Positions 32,952-43,240 of a stretch of 64,000 bases of DNA are shown here, in pieces. A model generated the notes under the pieces. The model was given only the letters and a program-made list of their open reading frames with translations. It made no database searches and was not told the origin of the DNA. How positions within the stretch are numbered: position 1 is the first letter of the stretch; each line of letters begins with the position of its first letter. Where the stretch lies: assembly GCA_963920705.1 (NCBI GenBank), contig OY987225.1, positions 4,218,334 through 4,282,333 of the forward strand, read 5' to 3'. Made by a program: the position numbers and the translations under genes. The DNA is from Odiellus spinosus (Eukaryota; Arthropoda; Arachnida; Opiliones; Phalangiidae).

Positions 32952-32960
32952 TATATAAGG
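32952..32960 (+). promoter_or_regulatory. TATA box candidate
   Basis: GTATATAAGG lies about 35 bp upstream of the ATG at 32,988, which begins a small spliced gene. Spacing is close for a TATA-to-start arrangement, so the transcript would have a very short leader. This is by pattern only. Confidence 0.4.
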
Positions 32961-32987
32961 CTTTTGACAATAGCTAAGCTGTTAAAA

Positions 32988-33163
32988 ATGGTTTGCGAGA
33001 CTCCGTCGAACAAGTGAGTTTTATTAAGCTCTCTTATAAGTTATATTAAAACTAATACATATATATATATTTTAGCTCTAATCGTTATCGGAAGTCCGCG
33101 AGAATCGGCTATCTAGAAAACCTTTTCGAGTATCTAGCAGCTTATATCAGGCAAGAAGCTTAA
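32988..33163 (+). CDS. Small two-exon gene of unknown function
   Basis: Exon 1 (32,988-33,013) encodes MVCETPSN and ends AACAA|GTGAGT. The intron ends ATATTTTAG at 33,075. Exon 2 continues in frame with RYRKSARIGYLENLFEYLAA to a TAA at 33,161-33,163. The product would be only about 38 residues, basic then helical. Exons further on may be alternative continuations: 33,300-33,390 is an acidic exon (EESDMEEDGDVDSD) bounded by TTTCTAG and GA|GTAAGA, and 33,508-33,720 encodes a Ser/His/Pro-rich segment (SSITHHHYGSLPPTNRP). The three pieces could form one gene, but the frames across all junctions were not settled. No family is recognised. Confidence 0.35.
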
Positions 33164-33720
33164 ATTATAATCGTTATTTATAACAGCCCCTGTAAAAGTG
33201 TTTCAACCCTTCTGCATTAAAGCTCGTTGGCTAGTATAGATAGGGGTAAACTTCATAATGCATTTCCTATTAGCTCCTGTAAATCTCTCTTTTCTAGTGA
33301 CGAGGAAAGCGACATGGAAGAAGATGGGGATGTTGATTCCGACGCGTCAACAATCCCCCATGCCAACTCCGTCGCTGAAGAGAACGAGTAAGAGAACCAA
33401 TTCATATGTATTTAAAAATTGTTTTTATTAAAGTGTTTCGTGCAAAGCGAAACACTGGCTATTTGTGATAGTGCCAAAATCCCAGCAAAGTTTGTCTCTC
33501 TTAGAGATTGAGTTTTGGGAGAGGAGGAGAATCAGGAGGAGAATTCTATTCTGTTCATCATTTTCCAAGTGACGAATCACGTACCGAGGTGACGCCCTCT
33601 CATTACATCTCTGGTAGCGTGAAAGGCGCCGACACTCAAGGAACCTCCTACTCTTCAATAACCCACCATCACTACGGGAGCCTACCTCCTACAAACCGTC
33701 CCGAAAAACCGAGACGGTAA
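33164..33720 (+). other. Possible downstream exons: acidic exon and Ser/His/Pro-rich exon
   Basis: The acidic exon (33,300-33,390) is flanked by good splice sites on both sides. The second frame (33,508-33,720) ends RPEKPRR and is protein-like. Both are on the plus strand behind the small gene at 32,988. Opposite-strand frames here are shadows. Confidence 0.3.
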
Positions 33721-34497
33721 CTTTGTACGCCTTGAAATTTCACGTGGCTCTAACAAAAACGAATCACAGCCGGGCTAAACAAGCAGATTGAAACTACACT
33801 GCGCGCTGAAAGACGACCTCCGCTCCCTACATTTATTCTGGGATGGGGAAAAAAACACCCCTTTAGCTTTATACCCACTGAATTTAGTAAGTGGAATAAG
33901 CCAGAGAGCCGCGGAAAGCTATCGTCCTGACGCCATCATTTTTCTCGCCTTTCCTAATTTAAATTATAATATCTTTACCAAAATACCTAAGTAAGGGTGT
34001 TATTTTTGTTTATTTCCATTTTAAAATGTGGGAATTGTGCATTTTACAAGTTATTTTTTCCATTTGGCCTTTAATATACCGTAACATCACGTTTAATTTT
34101 GTTATACAAAGGCTTAGTGGAACAAACTCGATACTACCGCTATCACGCACAGCCAGCGCCCAGCGGCGTTAAGCTAATGTTTTACTATATTTGTTTTACC
34201 ATATTTTTTTTTAACTTTAATTATTGTTTAAATAAATTATATAATAAAATATCATTCGTCTTCGAATATTATAATATGTTTCTAAAAGCCTTGAAAAGGG
34301 ATAAGGAAGCGCATGTTTTAAAGGGATATGAAAGTGGATTTTTTAATATTTTAAATTTGTAACAATCTTATTTTAAGAAGATATCCGCACTTTTTGAATA
34401 GATAATGAAACTGATATTTGAATTTGGTGCGCATGCAAACATCGTTCAATATTTTTTGAATGCTTTTTATCACACGAGTTTCTTTAAAGGGACAGAT
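33721..34497. other. AT-rich spacer
   Basis: Short frames (33,788-33,994; 34,099-34,362) have no recognisable content. A TTTAAAGGGATATGAAAG string at 34,318 resembles the TTAA-AGGG ends seen elsewhere, but no partner end was found. Confidence 0.35.
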
Positions 34498-34706
34498 ATT
34501 AGATATAAACCAGTTGGGCAGCCGCCCACCTAGAAGGGAGGGCTATTTGTGACAGATATTACAACTCAGAATGGACAGATATTAAATTACATCTGGCAAT
34601 GGACAGATATATAAGTTTTATTACAACTCAGAATGGGCAGATATTAAATTACATCTTTCGATGGACAAATATAATTTTTTATTACAACTTGGAATGGCCA
34701 GATATA

Positions 34707-34781
34707 CAGCTCAGGCAGGGTTTCATCAGGCAACACCGCTCTTCAATCCACTAAAATTTGGACTTTATTTTTATTTAATAG
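34707..34781 (+). repeat. 75-bp direct repeat, copy 1 (copy 2 at 35,261-35,335)
   Basis: Both copies share CAGGGTTTCATCAGGCAACA and TTGGACTTTATTTTTATTTA and end at AATAG; only one base differs. They bracket 479 bp of unrelated DNA just upstream of the LINE. Copy 2 is followed by GTGAGCTTACACAG. Likely a duplication that came with a secondary insertion. Confidence 0.75.
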
Positions 34782-35418
34782 CTCCGTATCCGAGGCAAAC
34801 TGGTACGGTGCAAGACGGACAAGTCAACGCGAGCTATTCTTATTGGAGCGTCGAAAAACTAACATATAGATGAGAGCTACCATCGAAACCATATGATCAA
34901 ACAAGAACGTTTACCTTCAAACCTGGCTTCAAGCGGATTCTTCGTTATGTTTTCACTTAAATTGCGCCAAAAAAATTAAAAATCTGCTAAGTCTACTGAT
35001 CATCTCATCACGTATATTATAAATCGCGCGCGAGTAACATTTCCTGAAAGAGTCATTGAGGGTCACCCAACAATTCGAAAAAGAAAAAAAATAGAGAAAA
35101 ATTCTTTTTATGGGTGGTCTTATCATCTAATTAATATCGAAATTCTAAAAAACTCAATCTTGTGATAGTGTTTACTTTCGTCATTTAAAAAAACGTGAAC
35201 GTGTTTAACGAAAATCACTACCGACTTTTCTTCGTGGCTATTCAAGTGTCGAAATCCGCACAGCTCAAGCAGGGTTTCATCAGGCAACACCGCTCTTCAA
35301 TCCACTAAAATTTGGACTTTATTTTTATTTAATAGGTGAGCTTACACAGTACTTTTCTATTTTCTTTAAGTGTACATTTTTGTCTGCTGGAACGCTGCCT
35401 TATCTGTCAAAATAGGAC

Positions 35419-36143
35419 ATGGAGAAACTAATGCAAGAACTCCAACTTATGAACAAAAACTTTGATAGTAAATTTACCCATTTACAAAACAGTTTAGACA
35501 CGATATCTTCCCATTTAGCTAGTACTGACAAAAAATGGCAAAGATTGAGTCGAACATAAACAGTATAAATACTAAAATTATTGATTTAGAAACTCAAGTA
35601 GGAGAAATTCCGGCACTAAAATTTGAAATTGAGGTACTTAAAACCGCTTTTAAGGAAGAGAAACGTGATTTTATCAAAGAAACTGAAAAAACCAGGTTTA
35701 GATTGGAAAATATGGAGGTGCTAACAAGAAGAAATAATATTACGATTAAGGGTATAGCGGACTCGGAAAACGAAACTAGGGAAGGGTTAGCCACAAAAAT
35801 TAGAGATCTGCTATATGATAAGCTACAAATTGAAATGATTGTTAAACCTGGTAATATTTATAGAAGAGGACCGTTTAGACAGGGAAAAATGAGACATAAT
35901 TTTCAAACTGGATACGTATGAACATAAATTAAATATACTAAAAAAGAGTAACAAACTGAAAGGCCTGAAAATATATATAGAACACGACTACACTCCATTA
36001 CAAGGAACGGGTCGATACGAACTTCGCTCTTTTGCCAAAACAAAATTACCAGAAAAATTCAAATATACGAGTGTGAACCAAATAATCATAGGCAAGGAAA
36101 ACTACAAATACGATTACTCTACGGGCAAAATTATTAAACTATA
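35419..36143 (+). pseudogene. LINE ORF1: coiled-coil protein, frameshifted
   Basis: Three consecutive frames make up one protein. Frame one (35,419-35,559) starts MEKLMQELQLMNKNF. At the A run near 35,532 the reading moves to the frame with INSINTKIIDLETQVGEI and a long coiled coil ending RRNNITIKGIADSENETREG. Near 35,885 it moves again to a frame with KGLKIYIEHDYTP, FKYTSVNQIIIGKENY and a stop at 36,143. The coiled coil followed by NNITIKGI resembles LINE ORF1 proteins with an RRM-like middle and a basic C-terminus. Two frameshifts, both at A runs, disable it. Confidence 0.6.
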
Positions 36144-36201
36144 AAGATATCTTTCAGGCTTTTCTGTTACCTTTCCGTTTCTTTTTCTTTCCATCTTTTC
36201 T

Positions 36202-36928
36202 ATGTTAAAAATTTTATATCAAAATATAAGAAGTGCAAACGCAAACCTTCCGTATTTTATTTGTAACATTGCCTTCCACTTCCCTGAAGGCATTGACATA
36301 ATCCCACTTACGGAAACATGGTACTTAGATACCCATTCAAATTTTTGGCCTAATTACACCTTTTCGGGTCTGGGACGGGTCGATGGGAGTGGGCTTTTTT
36401 ATAAAAAATAACATACCCTTTGATGTAAGAGAAGACCTTTGTATAGTAGAAGAAAATTTTGAATCATTTGGGATTACAATCAACAAAATGAACATATGCG
36501 TTATCTACAGACCAGGAGGGAGTGTCCGTGACTTCCTAGTCAAATTTGAAAATATAGTACAAAAAATCGGTCCTGTTAACGCAAACAATATTATATTGGG
36601 TGATCTTAATATTGACCTACTGGTTTCTAACAACGAAACTGATGCCCTTCTTGACTTAACCCAAAGTTACGGCTTAGACCAGCTGATCAATGAACCCTCT
36701 CGGGTAACAGCCATTAGTAAAACACTTATAGATCACTGTTATTCAAACTTCTCTATCAAAACTAGAGTGTTGAATGACTGGGACGTCACGGATCACTACC
36801 CAATCCTGATCGAGATAGATATGCCAAGACAAATAGAAAGGGTATCGAATATTAGGAATCTTTCGAAACGCTGCATAGATCGAGGCCACCAGTTGGGAGG
36901 AACTATATGGATTAGAATCGGTAGATGA
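36202..36928 (+). pseudogene. LINE ORF2 endonuclease (APE-like), frameshifted
   Basis: Two overlapping frames meet near 36,390. The first has LKILYQNIRSANANLPYF and the ETW motif (IDIIPLTETWYLD). The second has GVGFFIKNNIPFDV, NICVIYRPGG, NNIILGDLNIDLL with the catalytic GDLN, and ending DHCYSNFSI ... VTDHYPILIEIDM with the SDH-type block as TDHYP. All are signature APE endonuclease motifs. The frame then breaks at about 36,850 and the link to RT (36,930-37,198) is degraded. Confidence 0.8.
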
Positions 36929-37198
36929 CGCATTTTCCTGGTTTTTAGAAAAAGTACAATACAATTTAAACAAATTTTGCCCAATAATTACAATAAAATC
37001 ACCAGGTAACGAAAAGACTTTTAAAAACAATACGTGGATTAACTTAGAAATAAAAAACCTGATCAAAACAAAAAACAAATACAAAAATGGGCTAAAATAA
37101 CTCCTACTGAAGAAAATATAAATTTATATAAAAATCACAGAAACAAATGTAACAACATAATCAGGAACACGCGCAATAACTTTTTTCGAACCCAACTA

Positions 37199-38911
37199 TT
37201 GGCTCAGAAAAATCTGAGTGATACTTGGAAAATGATAAATAATTTATTAGGTAAGACTAAAAAAGGTCAGGCCCCGAATAGCATCAAAATTGCGCCAAAT
37301 GACTTAAATAATTTCTTCGTAAATCCCACGACTCCTCCAACGACCCCACCCGGCTTAGACTCCTATGACTGTGTAAAAAACCTCCCGAATACAATATATT
37401 TAGCCCCGGTAGATGAGAAAGAAGTCTTGACTATTATTAATGAATTAAGCGAAGGCTCAGCACCAGGGGCTGACGGGATCACAGCGAAACTAATTAAGCG
37501 AATAAAAAGATTTGTAGTCAAACCATTGTCTTATTTAATTAACCTTACATTTAAAAAAGGGTGTTACCCCCAAATTTTAAAAAACTCTATAATAATTCCT
37601 ATTCATAAACAAGGTGATCCCGCCAGCCCCAACAATTATAGACCTATTACACTTCTCTCCATTATCGCGAAAATTCTCGACAGAAGCTATTATTGTAGGA
37701 TAACAAACTTCTGTGAGAAATACGATATATTAACACCTAGTCAATTCGGCTTTCGCAAAAATAGAGGAGTTGAATTTGCAGTTGCTCATTTATATAAAAG
37801 ACTCGTGGAAGCATTAGATAAAAGTCAATTTGCTATCGGGGTCTTTCTAGACTTAAGAAAGGCCTTCGATACAATAAATCATGATCGTCTACTCCATAAA
37901 CTTTTTCTATCCGGTATTAGAGGAACTGCGTATCATTGGATTAAATCCTACTTATCTGACCGAAAAAGCCGCACGAAAGTTAATGAGGTCATATCAGAAG
38001 AGGTGATAAAACAGGGGGTCCCTCAGGGCTCGATTTTATCACCTCTTCTTTTTAACATTTATATAAACGACTTTGTCTCCACAACCGAGAACACCTCTCT
38101 TATATTATACGCGGATGATACGGTAGAAGCTGATAGCGACAACAATTTTGATATATTAATAGATAGAATTAACTATAAAATGCAACTAATAAGTATATGG
38201 TTAAAAAACAATCTTCTAAGTTTAAACACGGACAAGACGGTTTATATTATATTCACTAACCCTGGTAAAGTAATCCCCCCCGATAGAAACTTAATAATAG
38301 ACGGCGTAGTAATAAAGCGGGTGCAAGTAGTTAAGTACCTGGGTATTTGGATTGATGAACGACTGAACTGGAATACACAAGTCTCCAAACTTGCTAAGAA
38401 AATTGCATTCGGAAATTATCTGATTGCGAAAAGTCGCCCATTTTTTACAAAAACATTATGCACCCAACTATACTACGCCTTAATTTACCCCCATCTCATA
38501 TATTGTATGTCGATCTGGGGGAACACGTCAATGAGTAATCTAAACCGTCTATCGACTCTACAAAAAAGAAGTATTAGAACAATTCACAGACAACCGTATT
38601 TAGCACACACTCAAACTTTGTTTACAGCATCGCGTATCCTAAACATTTTCCAAATCCGAGATTACTGTTCTCTTATGTTTATCTATAAATCTACCACATT
38701 AACAAATAATCAATTATTCGAATTAGCCACCCATAGTAAATACAATATGAGAGTGAAGCCGACTCTTAAACTTACACAAGCCAAAACTACGCGTAAACTG
38801 AACTCTATATTCTATACGGGGGTTAAAAAATATAATACCTTAAATCTTACGGATATTAAAAATATTAATCAATTTAAGAAAACAGTGAAACGTTGGCTGT
38901 CCGTAGTATAA
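37199..38911 (+). CDS. LINE ORF2 reverse transcriptase domain, long open frame
   Basis: The 570-codon frame is intact from before RT to the natural stop. Blocks in order: GSAPGADGITAKLIK (residue about 90), NNYRPITLLSIIAKILDR, LTPSQFGFRKNRGVEFAVAH, AIGVFLDLRKAFDTINHD (first catalytic Asp), QGVPQGSILSPLLFNIYIND, SLILYADDTV (catalytic Asp pair), LSLNTDKTVYIIF, and KYLGIWIDERLNW. A thumb and C-terminal region follow, with YALIYPHLIYCMSIWG. The GS-LSPLLFN block and thumb style suit the CR1/L2/Jockey supergroup. It lacks an intact endonuclease upstream in the same frame, so the copy is probably dead despite the open RT. Confidence 0.9.
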   Translation: MAQKNLSDTWKMINNLLGKTKKGQAPNSIKIAPNDLNNFFVNPTTPPTTPPGLDSYDCVKNLPNTIYLAPVDEKEVLTIINELSEGSAPGADGITAKLIKRIKRFVVKPLSYLINLTFKKGCYPQILKNSIIIPIHKQGDPASPNNYRPITLLSIIAKILDRSYYCRITNFCEKYDILTPSQFGFRKNRGVEFAVAHLYKRLVEALDKSQFAIGVFLDLRKAFDTINHDRLLHKLFLSGIRGTAYHWIKSYLSDRKSRTKVNEVISEEVIKQGVPQGSILSPLLFNIYINDFVSTTENTSLILYADDTVEADSDNNFDILIDRINYKMQLISIWLKNNLLSLNTDKTVYIIFTNPGKVIPPDRNLIIDGVVIKRVQVVKYLGIWIDERLNWNTQVSKLAKKIAFGNYLIAKSRPFFTKTLCTQLYYALIYPHLIYCMSIWGNTSMSNLNRLSTLQKRSIRTIHRQPYLAHTQTLFTASRILNIFQIRDYCSLMFIYKSTTLTNNQLFELATHSKYNMRVKPTLKLTQAKTTRKLNSIFYTGVKKYNTLNLTDIKNINQFKKTVKRWLSVV

Positions 38912-39608
38912 TACCGTCCAACAAACACTGAGAATGTTGCTATTTTAAAACTCTTCTGAATGTATGGCCTATAAGTCTTTCAAGACTTGGCCTCTTAATC
39001 TAGATCTGTAACTTTCTTTTTTTTTCTTTCTAAACAAATAAACAAACAAACAAACATTTTCAAATCAGTGCAATTCAGCCAAACCTTTCACAAATAACTC
39101 TGCCCTTTGAAATAAATATTTTCTGTTTCATATCGTAGTATGTCACAAGATGATTTAAATTTTTATTTCATAGTTCCTTTCACCAAAAAAAATGTTTGTT
39201 ACAAAAGACAGTACAACAAATTCAGAATGACTAAAATAAAGGGCAGAGTTATTTGTGAAAGGTTTGGCTGAATTGCACTGATTTGAAAATTTAATATCTG
39301 GCCATTCCAAGTTGTAATAAAAAATTATATTTGTCCATCGAAAGATGTAATTTAATATCTGCCCATTCTGAGTTGTAATAAAACTTATATATCTGTCCAT
39401 TGCCAGATGTAATTTAATATCTGTCCATTCTGAGTTGTAATATCTGTCACAAATAGCCCTCCCTTCTAGGTGGGCGGCTGCCCAGCTGGTTTATATCTAA
39501 TTTAATAGTTTTTTTTAAAGTTTTATTTAGTTTATATAGTTATACATATATGTATTGTTTTTTTTAAGATTAATTTCTTTCGCGCACTTAGCACCGGACT
39601 GGGTGTTT

Positions 39609-40135
39609 TTAGAGCATTTGGTGGTTTTCCAACACCCAGTCCGCGTGCAGATGCACAGTTTCCCGCGCGCATTTGATCTTCTTTCCCGAGTGCATGCTGC
39701 ATGGGTTAGCCACGAAAGGTACGGCGGGGCAGCCGAGCTTGTCGAGGTCTAGCGCCTCGACCTTAAACAAACTCGACACCAAATGTGCCTTCTCGTACCC
39801 CTTGCAAAGTATGAGTTCGAAGTCTTTAAAGGCTTCGCAATGGGGCACGAGTCGGTTGTATGGTAAAAGCCCCGCCGTCCTGCCCATAACCGGTGAGGTT
39901 TGCCACGGCGAAAGCGTTTGTTTTTTTACGGGGCCATTCACTTCGCATAGATCGTAAGGGGGGAGATAGCTCGACAGCTCCACCACCTTCGAGCTATACT
40001 CCCCGCACCCGCACTTGACAAACTTGGCCACCGAAAGTTCTTTCACGACGAAATCGGCGTGTATACGGCCAAGGCGGGTGATGAACTTGTCGCGACCATT
40101 GGAGGGTCGCGATGGCCCGGGGACAAGGGGGTAAA
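39609..40135 (-). CDS. Hypothetical Cys-containing protein, GC-rich
   Basis: The frame is open from about 40,135 to a stop at 39,609 with an ATG at 40,046. It encodes RLGRIHADFVVKELSVAKF, KCGCGEYSSKVVELSSYLP, FELILCKGYEKAHLVSSLF and a C-terminus with ARETVHLHADWVLENHQ. The DNA is far more GC-rich than its surroundings, matching the Pro/Arg-rich exons nearby. I recognise no family. The product has eight Cys and no membrane segment. It runs divergently from the Pro/Arg-rich exon at 40,196, with the repeated 100-bp block (40,090-40,195) between them, which suggests a shared promoter region or a viral module. Confidence 0.45.
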
Positions 40136-40195
40136 ATTATTTCGCGGGTTTCCTATATAATTTTTTAGGATAAAAACGCCTAAATTTTTAACCAA
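40090..40195 (+). repeat. 100-bp block also present at 55,710-55,815
   Basis: GACCATTGGAGGGTCGCGAT, then GGGGACAAGG and TTTTTAGGATAAAAACGCCT, ending AACCAAGACTAC, occur at both places with about five differences. At 40 kb the block is followed at once by a Pro/Arg-rich exon. At 55.8 kb it is followed by other sequence. It may be a leader or intron of the Pro/Arg-rich gene family. Confidence 0.75.
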
Positions 40196-40376
40196 GACTA
40201 CTACCCCGGGGCAGCGAGCGGGAGCTCTCCAGCGTAGAGGGACCCCGTCGCCACAGCCCGCAGACCGCCGCCATTCACCCGCCTACCCCATAATTGATAC
40301 CCCGGACCGGCCAGACCAACCGTGGTTAAACCACGTGGGACCAAACCATGGGCCTAACGCCCACTCAGTCATGTAA
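40196..40376 (+). CDS. GC-rich Pro/Arg-rich protein exon, copy B
   Basis: The frame encodes AGALQRRGTPSPQPADRRH, YPIIDTPDRPDQPWLNHVG and ends at TAA 40,374-40,376 (or splices at AT|GTAAGT). It aligns with the end of the exon at 17.3-17.48 kb (GALQRRGTPSPRPSAHRRH, VIDAPDRTKHPW). Many third-position changes and few residue changes indicate that the protein was kept under selection for a time. No start codon is seen; it probably begins at a splice acceptor. A related piece without the first half (NPWFRSHEGPTSVG) is at about 55,470-55,530. Confidence 0.45.
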
Positions 40377-40859
40377 GTTTCATCAGGAAAAATTGTCGAG
40401 GTCGACGAGTCCCTTTTCGGGAAAAGAAAATGCCACCGTGGTAAAAGGGTACCCGGTATTTGGGTCTTCGGTGGCATTGAAAGGGAATCAAACAACTTTT
40501 TCATGGTTCCCGTTTAAAAACGGGACTAGCATACCCTAATTGGTTTGATAAAAAAGTGGATTCTGCCAGGCACAACTATATATTCAGATTGTCGGAAAGC
40601 ATATGATATGCTTAAAGATGAGGACTATGAACATTTAACCGTTAATCATTCATTAAATTTCAAAGACCCTGAAACAAGATAGAAGGCGCTTGGGCCGGTG
40701 CCAAGGCATCTTTACCCAGGGGAGGGAGTCGGAAATGTTTCCTTTCAGGCTATTTAGCCATGCAAATGAACAAAGAAAAAAAAACTTGTTTTTCGCCTTC
40801 CTCAAAGCGATCAGTGAAGTGTACAACCCAAATAACCTGAATTGGATGATGATTAAGCA

Positions 40860-41215
40860 ATTCCCCCATTATGTGCCATTTTTTTGTTCCTTCCCCATTA
40901 TGTGAGATTTTCCCCCATTATGTGTCATTTTTCCCCCCATTATGTGCCATTTTTCCCCCCATTATGTGCCATTTTTCCCCCATGTGCCATTTTTCCCCCA
41001 TTATTTGCCATTGTTTTGTTCCTTTCTCCATTATGTGTTACATTTACCACCCATTTTTACCTGATTTTGAAACATTTTCCACACTTTTTTATTTATTTTT
41101 TGTTCATTCCCCACTATGTGAGATTTTTTCCCCCATTATGTGGCATTTTTTTCCTTCATTATGTGACATTTTTTTCCAAATTCTGCCATTTTTCCCCCCA
41201 TTATGTGCCTTTTTT
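40860..41215 (+). repeat. Minisatellite, about 22-bp unit (CCCCCATTATGTGCCATTTTT)
   Basis: About a dozen imperfect copies of TTCCCCCATTATGTGCCAT run through the stretch, with an irregular section near 41,040-41,110. Two overlapping long frames across it are translations of the repeat, not genes. Confidence 0.85.
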
Positions 41216-41314
41216 CTTGGTTCACTTGTTGATGATTCGGCTCCCGACATACAGGGGGAAGATCCGGTACCGTCTTCACTTTTAGTACCGTTTACTCATG
41301 GCTGAGTCCGTGAG

Positions 41315-42045
41315 GTGGTACGTCGGAAAAAACCATCAGCTACTGGTCAAACTCATGACGTATATTATCATATACCCACATTAGACCCTCGTCACTCTGG
41401 CGATATCTTAAAAATTCGTTCCTTTAGGGATTTTGTTCACCGCGTTCAACCTTTCTTTCGGGAGTTCACATTTGAAAAAGATAATTTTTGCTTTAAACCT
41501 GAACCTATTCCGGGTGCACCCACCCATTTAGAACAATTTAGGGACGCCGCGTAAATTGTCCCGTTTTCATCATCCCTTTTTGCGTAATTGTAGATACTCA
41601 CGATAAATTTTGTTTCTCTGATATCCATAGGATGAATGGTCCCCGGAGGGATATTTACATAGCCCCATCCTCCACCCTAGCCTTGGCAACATGGGATGTA
41701 TCACGGTCCCGTCCTTCATTACCGATAGAATTTTTAGACGAAAAAGAACGACAAAAATTTGATACCATACAACATCTCCGTGAACTCCATGGACCATGTC
41801 GTTCCTTATACGTCAATGTAGAATTGCACGATCATTCGCCACTGGTCTTTCTTGACCGCAATTCTTATAAACTCTTATATCAACGAACCACCGACGTGCC
41901 GGAATTCAGCGCTGCCGATTTCCGTGTAGTGATTCGCAATTCCGCCACCACTCAAACTACACTGCACCCGGTAGTGCATTATTTCAAAACCCCGTATTAT
42001 GTACCCTTTTGTTCCCTGAATAGTCACTCCGGTTCGGAGGTCTGA
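41315..42045 (+). CDS. Two-exon gene of unknown function (possible viral-type protein)
   Basis: Exon 1 (to 41,551) encodes GDILKIRSFRDFVHRVQPFF, REFTFEKDNFCFKPEP and APTHLEQFRDA, ending before GTAAAT. The 79-nt intron ends ATATCCATAG. Exon 2 (from 41,631) joins in frame with MNGPRRDIYIAPSSTLAL, LRELHGPCRSLYVNVELHD, ADFRVVIRNSATTQTT and HYFKTPYYVPFCSLN, to TGA at 42,043-42,045. The start is uncertain because no ATG is in frame before 41,340. The later part alternates short beta-like strands. I recognise no family. It is followed by a CCHC-knuckle frame at 42.5 kb on the same strand, a gag- or virion-like neighbourhood. Confidence 0.5.
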
Positions 42046-42435
42046 ACACGAGAAAGTCACTCGAGAATAAGCAGACGCTAATGTCACATTATTAGTTTTT
42101 TGGTTCAGTCCTCTGTTTGGATTTAAGATTCCGGTTTTTTGTTTGGTGTCGTGTCTGAACGCGTTCCGACTTCGAAAAAACGTGTTAAGCTTTGAAAAAG
42201 AAGAAGAACACTAGAAGCCGACATCATCAGGAACAGAAGAGCAACGCGACAAAAAGTTTATAAGTTTAACTTTAAGACTGACGGTTTAAATTACCTATTA
42301 TCTGTTCGATCCTGAAGTCAGGGTAAGCTAGATTGTATTAAGGCAATATCCTTTGAAAAATAAAACCATTGGAATGAGAAATTATCTTTTGATTTAGTTA
42401 AGCCTTAGTTTGACCGATTCCGCTGTGAATCTTAA

Positions 42436-42770
42436 TTCACGCTTTATCGAGAACCCTTATCCCCTCTCTTATCTTAAAAAATTGTAATTCGGTTACAACA
42501 CAACGCGAATTTATCCCTAATATACCAGAACCGACTGAGACCCGTGTGGTCCGTTATGATGAAAGGTTGACAAGACCTCTTATGCGGTGTTACCGTTGTG
42601 GTCACTCCGATCATCGAGCGAGGGACTGCGAGCAACCTCGTCGGGTACTCAGAACAAACCATCAACGCCGAGCTCATAACCTTCAAACGATGCGTATTTC
42701 TGAACTACCATATCCGCCTCGACGTAAATCCAGTCATAATTTGAGTGTTGTTGGTTATAGGCCTTATTGA
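42436..42770 (+). CDS. CCHC zinc-knuckle protein segment
   Basis: The frame is open from about 42,436 (after a TGA) to TGA at 42,768-42,770 with no early ATG, so it is likely a 3' exon. It contains RPLMRCYRCGHSDHRARDC: C-x2-C-x4-H-x4-C, the canonical retroviral/LINE-type zinc knuckle. Basic residues follow (RRVLRTNHQRRAHNL). Such knuckles bind nucleic acid in gag-like and some viral proteins. It lies 400 bp behind the two-exon gene at 41.3 kb; whether both belong to one transcript is not shown. Confidence 0.5.
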
Positions 42771-43224
42771 TTTGAATTAATAATGTGAAAAAAGAAAGTT
42801 CCAAGTTTGTTAAGGGTAATAAACCCGAGAAAAAAAATATATATTTTTGTTTATTTTGTTATATGACAGAAGTTTTGTAATTGCGCCTCAGTCTGGGAAT
42901 CTGGGGGAATGTGTAACCGCCATAAGATGTTGTCGCCATAAGAAGCCGCTAGGGGGCGTTTTTCGGTGAGGACTGACAAAAACAAAATAGATAGGGAAGA
43001 ACCCCAGTTGGTTTTGAGGATTCAAAGAGAGGTGCTCGAAAAGGAGATCCCCTGACTGAGATCGCCAACCAAGATTAAGTGGTAGATTAATAAAAGTTGA
43101 TTTGGATTTATTAAAGTAAGTGCTTTTAATTAGAAAAAGAATTCCACTGGATTAAGCTCCCCTTCCAAGTCAGTTAATGAAATAGCACGTTACATGTAAA
43201 TCGCGCCAATCTGTACGAGCTCGA

Positions 43225-43240
43225 GGCTCCAATGGGAGCC
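43225..43240 (+). terminator. Perfect 6-bp hairpin GGCTCC-AATG-GGAGCC (sister at 59,222-59,235)
   Basis: A 6-bp stem with a 4-nt loop; the 59.2-kb copy is GCTCC-AATA-GGAGC. Both are embedded in CGAGCTC...GAGCCGC. The stem-loop size is like histone mRNA 3' ends, but the loop is different. The role is a guess. Confidence 0.3.

Larger units (their letters stand above)
35419..39056 (+). mobile_element. LINE (CR1/Jockey supergroup), near full length, with AAAC tail
   Basis: The element contains ORF1-like frames (35,419-36,143), an endonuclease region (36,202-36,928) and an RT frame (37,199-38,911), then a short 3' UTR. It ends in an (AAAC/AAAT)n run, AAACAAATAAACAAACAAAC, at 39,034-39,055. The simple-repeat 3' end and the shared CTF order are typical of CR1/L2/Jockey-type LINEs. 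It interrupts the foldback element. Confidence 0.8.
34498..39506. mobile_element. Foldback element with 200-bp inverted arms, split by a LINE insertion
   Basis: The left arm (34,498-34,705) reads TTAGATATAAACCAGTTGGG at its end and continues through CAGCCGCCCACCTAGAAGG, ACAGATATTACAACTCAG and ACATCTTTCGATGGAC. The right arm (39,290-39,506) is its inverse, ending CTGGTTTATATCTAA. Inside the right arm a further hairpin is present: 39,054-39,110 against 39,235-39,291 (TTTGTGAAAGGTTTGGCTGA and its complement). The LINE at 35.4-39.05 kb is inserted within the element. Target duplication of the foldback was not resolved. Confidence 0.7.

Noticed and set aside
40871-41305. Long proline/phenylalanine/cysteine-rich frames
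   Set aside because: They read through the CCATTATGTGCCATTTTT minisatellite in two frames at once.
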